A DNA stretch of 64,000 bases from Carposina sasakii (taxonomy: Eukaryota > Arthropoda > Insecta > Lepidoptera > Carposinidae), in NCBI GenBank assembly GCA_014607495.2, contig CP053150.1, positions 10,870,495 to 10,934,494 on the forward strand. Direction: 5' to 3'. Numbering within the stretch: position 1 is the stretch's first letter; each line of letters begins with the position of its first letter. Of this stretch, positions 60,401 to 64,000 are shown in pieces. Below the pieces are notes generated by a model, which saw only the letters and a program-made list of their open reading frames with translations, ran no database searches and was not told where the DNA came from. Position numbers and translations under genes: made by a program.

Positions 60401-61252
60401 TCACAAGTTGTCCAGACAAATATTCCAGGACAAATCTAAAAATAAACAGCAAAATTCAGTTTTATTATTACATAATTTTATATTATGAAACCTAAACTTC
60501 ATAGCAAGAAAATACTTACGGAAGTGTAGCATCGTTCAACTGAGCCCTGTAGATGTAATTGACATCATCAGGTGTAAGGCGAGCCTTTTTCATTTTAGTG
60601 ACTCGAAGTCCATTGTCAAAGAAGAAAGTTACTATCTTTCCTACAGTATTGGCTGGTATAGGTTTTATTAAAGCAAAAGCTCTGAAATTCAGTAAAATAT
60701 TCAATGATCTATCTAATTATAACAACCAGTAAAACAAATTTATTTTTGCAGCTAAGCAGCATGGTCTCGTATTTTGATACCTATTAAATATATGGCAAGT
60801 GAACCATTTACACATTTAGAGTAAATTTTAACCTAATACCTACTATAATATACAAATTTAGAGTACCGGCATAATATAAATGTGTGTACTTACAATAGCA
60901 TATCTTTATGTAATTTATTCTTTGTGTCTTCACAAGCAAAATCAACAATTTTAATCAAGCGTCCCAGTATATACAAAGTGCATCCAACGTAGAAGCTATC
61001 CAACGTTATACCATTAACTTTTACTCTTCGGACAAAGGTCTTTCTATTCTTTAGATCAAACATTTCTAATGTTTCATCTGTAGGATAGAAGAAGATATTA
61101 AATCTTCGTGTAAGACTAGCTTGATTATCATACCATTCTCCAATAAATGCATATTTATCTCTGTAGGCCCCTTCCTGGAATAAATAATTAAATAAAGCTT
61201 AAGTTACTCAAAAAGCTATTGCTGATAAACTAACGTTTTGCATACATACCAT
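57463..61252 (-). CDS. NME7: NME7: DM10 + two nucleoside diphosphate kinase domains, 381 aa
   Basis: Exons (minus): 61252..61250 (ATG alone), 61174..60894, 60681..60520, 60435..60237, 59539..59294, 58103..57990, 57603..57463. All introns are GT-AG and the total is 382 codons including TGA. Residues 2-94 are a DM10 domain (FIGEWYD, RRFNIFFYPTDETLEMFD). Residues about 95-230 are NDK domain A, with FALIKP, TIRALYGSDEIRNCVH and candidate catalytic His205. Residues about 235-378 are NDK domain B, with LCIVKPHAV, TLRAKFGTTKVQNAVHCSD and candidate His360. It ends EVEYFFKIL as NME7 proteins do, and its length is close to the human protein (376). NME7 acts at centrosomes and as an axonemal microtubule inner protein. 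Domain A has KPIP where NDP kinases usually have KPDA. An ATTAAA near 57409 may be the poly(A) signal. One intron holds a TRIM. Confidence 0.93.
58185..59124 (+). mobile_element. Miniature LTR retrotransposon (TRIM) in an NME7 intron
   Basis: The left LTR is 58185-58556 (372 bp, TGTAGCGG...CCCCCACA). The right LTR is 58961-59124 (164 bp), matching both ends of the left but missing about 208 bases in the middle. About ten mismatches are seen in some 163 aligned bases. The 404-bp interior begins ctggtgacccatgtgaac (candidate primer-binding site) and ends ggaaggagagtga (candidate polypurine tract). GAGG flanks both sides (58181-58184, 59125-59128). No Gag or Pol frame is present. Confidence 0.85.
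60001..60106 (-). mobile_element. RTE-type LINE 3' tail in an NME7 intron
   Basis: It reads cagcctattgctgctggacg, tttgcccatagtcaccacgc and gggcaggcgggttggtgacc, the inverse of the tail at 24095-24303. Confidence 0.7.
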
Positions 61253-62395
61253 TCCTAGCGCCAAATATATTGATATTCCAATACAAATAGTTCAAACCAT
61301 TCAAACGTCTATTCCTTATGAAATTTATCTTGAAAGCTAGTTACATAATTACAATAAAATATTAAGAAAATATTGTATTTCTCACGGGTTTTTCGAGGGT
61401 TTTTCAGTTTCAATATTTAGCTGTTCTGTCACTGTCAGTCACATTTGTTTGTAAACAATGTTTTTTTTATTAACCGGAAGTGAAGACAAGGCAAGGAAAA
61501 CTACGTCGGCCTACTGCCATTGTCTTCAGTAAAATCACAAATGATTTCTGAATGTGCGATTGATTTTGAGTTTGAAAAAATCGAAGTCAGGGTGATCCAT
61601 GGGTGATCTTAATAGCAGGCGGGGCGGCGGTGTGGGTTGGCGAAAATAAGGAAAAACGAAAAACCACCTTGCTAGATTGCTCCTTAGGCTTATTTATAGT
61701 ATCTATTACAAAAACTTTGTTTCGGTGAGCTTAAAAGCTTCTTCGATGCCTTGCACGATGTCTGAACCTTAACGACAAGCTGGCATATTATAATATATAT
61801 TTATTTTATTGCGGTGCTTACGCTGACATTTAGCAGACACATCAACGTATTAAGATTCAAACCGCGAGTAAAACTTTTTTATAAAATAAAGTTTACACGT
61901 TTACATCTACCTACTCTCCGAGAGTTCACATTTACAGTAATTGAACTGGGTATAACCTGCCCACACCTACACCGTACTATATTAATTTTAAAAATCACTT
62001 TACTAGGTATATCAATAAGAATATTTCAAACAAGAAGCTGTTAGATTTTCGGTTCATCATGGTAAATATCTATAATAATACTTTCAAAACTGTATTATAC
62101 ACCCATATAGTTATAATAGGTACCTACCTAGGCAACTAGCCAAGCTCGGACACAAGCTTGCACCCTGCACTTCATACCTAGGTACATAATTATAAAATAA
62201 AGTCGTACCGCTGTTTGTATGTCCCTATGTATAATTAGATCTTTAAAACTACCTACGCAACGGATTTTAATGCGATTTTTGAAGCAGATAGGGAGTAATA
62301 AGTAATAAAAAAAGAGGAAGGTTTTATAGAATGGTATAACTAGGGATCCGCACCGACTTCGCACGGTTGCAATGCCCTCGGACGAAGTAGTGGGC
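61253..62395. other. Upstream flank of NME7, no gene recognised
   Basis: The minus strand reads GGCGCTAGGAATG at the NME7 start. No TATA box was evident. Beyond about 61.6 kb the DNA is AT-rich with one CG patch (gcaggcggggcggcggtg, near 61620). Short frames here look random. Confidence 0.45.
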
Positions 62396-62406
62396 AGCCG
62401 CCAGTT

Positions 62407-62829
62407 CATCATTTACAGCCCTGAGAAGTCCACTGTTGGACATAGGCCTCCCCCAACAACCTCCACTCCGACCGGTCGGAAGCAGCCTGCATCCAACCGA
62501 CGCCCGCAACCTTGACCAGGTCATCCGTCCACCTCGCGGGTGGCCTTCCCACGCTGCGCTTGCCGATACGTGGTATCCACTCTAGAACTTTCCGACTCCA
62601 TCGGCCATCAGTTCTTCGAGCTATGTGCCCTGCCCATTGCCACTTCAGCTTGCTGGACCGTTCAGCTATGTCGGTGATCTTTGTACGTCTGCGGATCTCC
62701 TCATTTCTGATTCGATCACGTAGAGAGATTCCAAGCATAGCTCTCTCCATCGCTCGCTGTGCGATCCTGAGCTTTTTTATGAGGCACATAGTTAGAGACC
62801 ACGTCTCGGCACCGTAGGTCATCATCAAT
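62407..62829 (-). mobile_element. 5'-truncated RTE-type LINE with 11-bp target duplication
   Basis: The minus frame reads MMTYGAETWSLTMCLIKKL, then LKWQWAGHIARRTDGRWSRK, GKRSVGRPPARWTDDLVKVA and YVQQWTSQG before the stop, an intact C-terminus of an RTE-type polyprotein. The 3' end is catcatttacagccctgaga in inverse. AGCCGCCAGTT flanks the insertion at 62396-62406 and 62830-62840. Confidence 0.88.
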
Positions 62830-63119
62830 AGCCGCCAGTTATTAATAAACAAATAACTTTACCTACAGTATCTACTAGGGTAGGTAGCTAAGCTACTATA
62901 ATAGAGTGCGTTTTTCACCGTATAGTGCCATGGATGATGGCGCTAATTACTATGTGAATGACCACATTTTCTGTTTCACTTCATACATAAAATGTTAGTT
63001 CCGAAATCAGGCATAAGAATTATTCTATGAAACGGACAATAATCTAATTAGATACTAAATCCTAGGTAGGTACATACTCATATTAGTATGCCTGTAGGTA
63101 TTATCGTAAGAGGGGATAA

Positions 63120-63262
63120 AGGTGGTGGAGGGCAGCAGCGCCTACCGTGTTGACTAGTCCGAAAATCACACTGCGGTCACAGCATCTCTAGTTAGTCTGT
63201 GGGTCACCAACCCGCCTGCCCAGCATGGTGACCGACTATGAGCAAAAACCCCCTTCTATGGC
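63120..63262 (+). mobile_element. RTE-type LINE 3' tail fragment
   Basis: It contains ggagggcagcagcgcctacc, aaaatcacactgcggtcac and gtcaccaacccgcctgccca, as at 24095-24303, with a short internal insertion (agcatctctagttagtctgt). Confidence 0.65.
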
Positions 63263-63356
63263 AAAAGCCTCCTATGGCCTGCAATAGACCGATACGGCGA
63301 ACGGAGCAGCCGCTCCAGGCGCCAAATCCTAGCTAGAGGGTGCCTAAATGGTAAAG

Positions 63357-63614
63357 ATATACAGAATGTAACAAAAAGGGAGAAGCTACGTAAATAGCCC
63401 AATGTAAAGAACCTATCCACAAAATTTGAGACTCGAAATCACATGTTTAGTTTTCCGGATAGTATGGAGAATTTTTAAATATCTCAGGAATTTTCATACA
63501 ATCTTGAAAAATAAACATGTGATTTCGAATCTCAAATTTGTGGATAGGTTCTCGACAGTGGGCTATTTACGTAGCTTTTCGCTTAACATACCCTTTTTGT
63601 TACATCCTGTATAT
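63357..63614. mobile_element. Palindromic MITE (about 258 bp)
   Basis: The left arm (atacagaatgtaacaaaaag ... cacaaaatttgagactcgaa ... acatgttta) is mirrored in the right arm (taaacatgtgatttcgaatc ... acgtagcttttcgcttaac ... gttacatcctgtatat). Nearly the whole element is one inverted repeat. It is the complete form of fragments at 13660, 40733 and 41377; a piece near 31190-31260 also matches. Confidence 0.8.
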
Positions 63615-63772
63615 TATTAGGGAGTGGAGCAAACAGGAGACGCGCCATAATTAGATCTCGCTGCATTCTAAAATTTTCTTCGGGCCGGGACGCTGGATTT
63701 GTGTAAGTGTGGTATTAAGTATAAGTACCAAACTTATTATGATGTAGGTATAAGCTATAGGTACAGTCCTAT

Positions 63773-64000
63773 GGTACAGTCAGCATCAAAAGTCGATGTA
63801 CACATTCAGATTTTCAAAATCACTGAACATAACACATAAATCGCTTAACAAGATAGGCGCTAGTATTGAATGAACATCATTAAAGTTCTAATTTAACTGA
63901 ACACTACGAAGTATGTTCCGCGATTTTTGATAGTTTAGAAGTTATATTTTTTTTATTTCTAATTTCTTCCTCAAGGAGCTAAAAAAATCATAAGTTGGTT
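63773..64000 (+). mobile_element. Second copy of the 1.86-kb TIR element, cut by the window edge
   Basis: It starts ggtacagtcagcatcaaaag and follows the arm at 49357-49461 through aaatcgcttaacaagatagg, then diverges. The remainder lies beyond the window. Confidence 0.7.

Noticed and set aside
1..64000. CRISPR array, prophage or bacterial operon
   Set aside because: Spliced eukaryotic genes throughout; the regular repeats are minisatellites or transposon parts with no spacer logic.

Overview
The window looks like nuclear DNA of a moth or butterfly (Lepidoptera). It is AT-rich, its genes have short exons with GT-AG introns, and it is crowded with repeat types typical of that order: Helitrons ending in a GC hairpin plus CTAG, RTE-type LINE tails with 'ggcctcccccaac', a tRNA-like SINE beginning GGCCGATTGG, and many small elements whose ends read TACAGGGTG. 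No bacterial operon, CRISPR array, rRNA or intact tRNA gene was seen.

Four host protein genes can be assembled exon by exon, all on the minus strand. (1) 16096..9272: a 4-exon gene for a 261-residue secreted or membrane protein of unknown function. (2) 23690..20803: a 2-exon gene for a 749-residue Thr/Pro/His-rich protein, also of unknown function. The two share a layout: signal peptide, low-complexity ectodomain with a poly-Thr tract, one late membrane segment, then a dibasic site followed by S-x-D-S and a short C-terminal helix. They may be diverged neighbours of one family. (3) 38856..24943: a 10-exon MFSD6-type major facilitator transporter (760 residues) with a large glycosylated loop. 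(4) 61252..57463: a 7-exon NME7 (DM10 domain plus two nucleoside diphosphate kinase domains, 381 residues), whose first coding exon is only the ATG. In all four the exon phases join without a frame break and the total length is a multiple of three.

Layout: 1-9.0 kb has no recognisable gene, only AT-rich sequence with a few CpG-rich patches. 9.3-16.2 kb is gene 1, with a hAT-type MITE and other repeats in its introns. 16.2-20.8 kb is intergenic and holds a dimeric tRNA-like retroposon with a perfect 10-bp target duplication and several LINE remnants. 20.8-23.7 kb is gene 2, whose intron is almost filled by a long-arm foldback element. 24.8-38.9 kb is the MFSD6 gene, whose introns hold LINEs, two Helitrons (one with an internal minisatellite), a SINE and a TIR element. 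38.9-57.4 kb has no host exon and is a dense, nested transposon field: five MITE families, an internally deleted Jockey-like LINE, and a 1.86-kb foldback element carrying other elements. 57.5-61.3 kb is NME7, with a complete miniature LTR retrotransposon (TRIM) in an intron. 61.3-64 kb is intergenic, with a 5'-truncated RTE LINE bounded by an 11-bp target duplication.

The four genes do not form an obvious pathway. Exon models were built by reading splice sites and frames by eye. Family names for the transporter and the kinase rest on recognised motifs. Transposon class names rest on termini, target duplications and short coding remnants.
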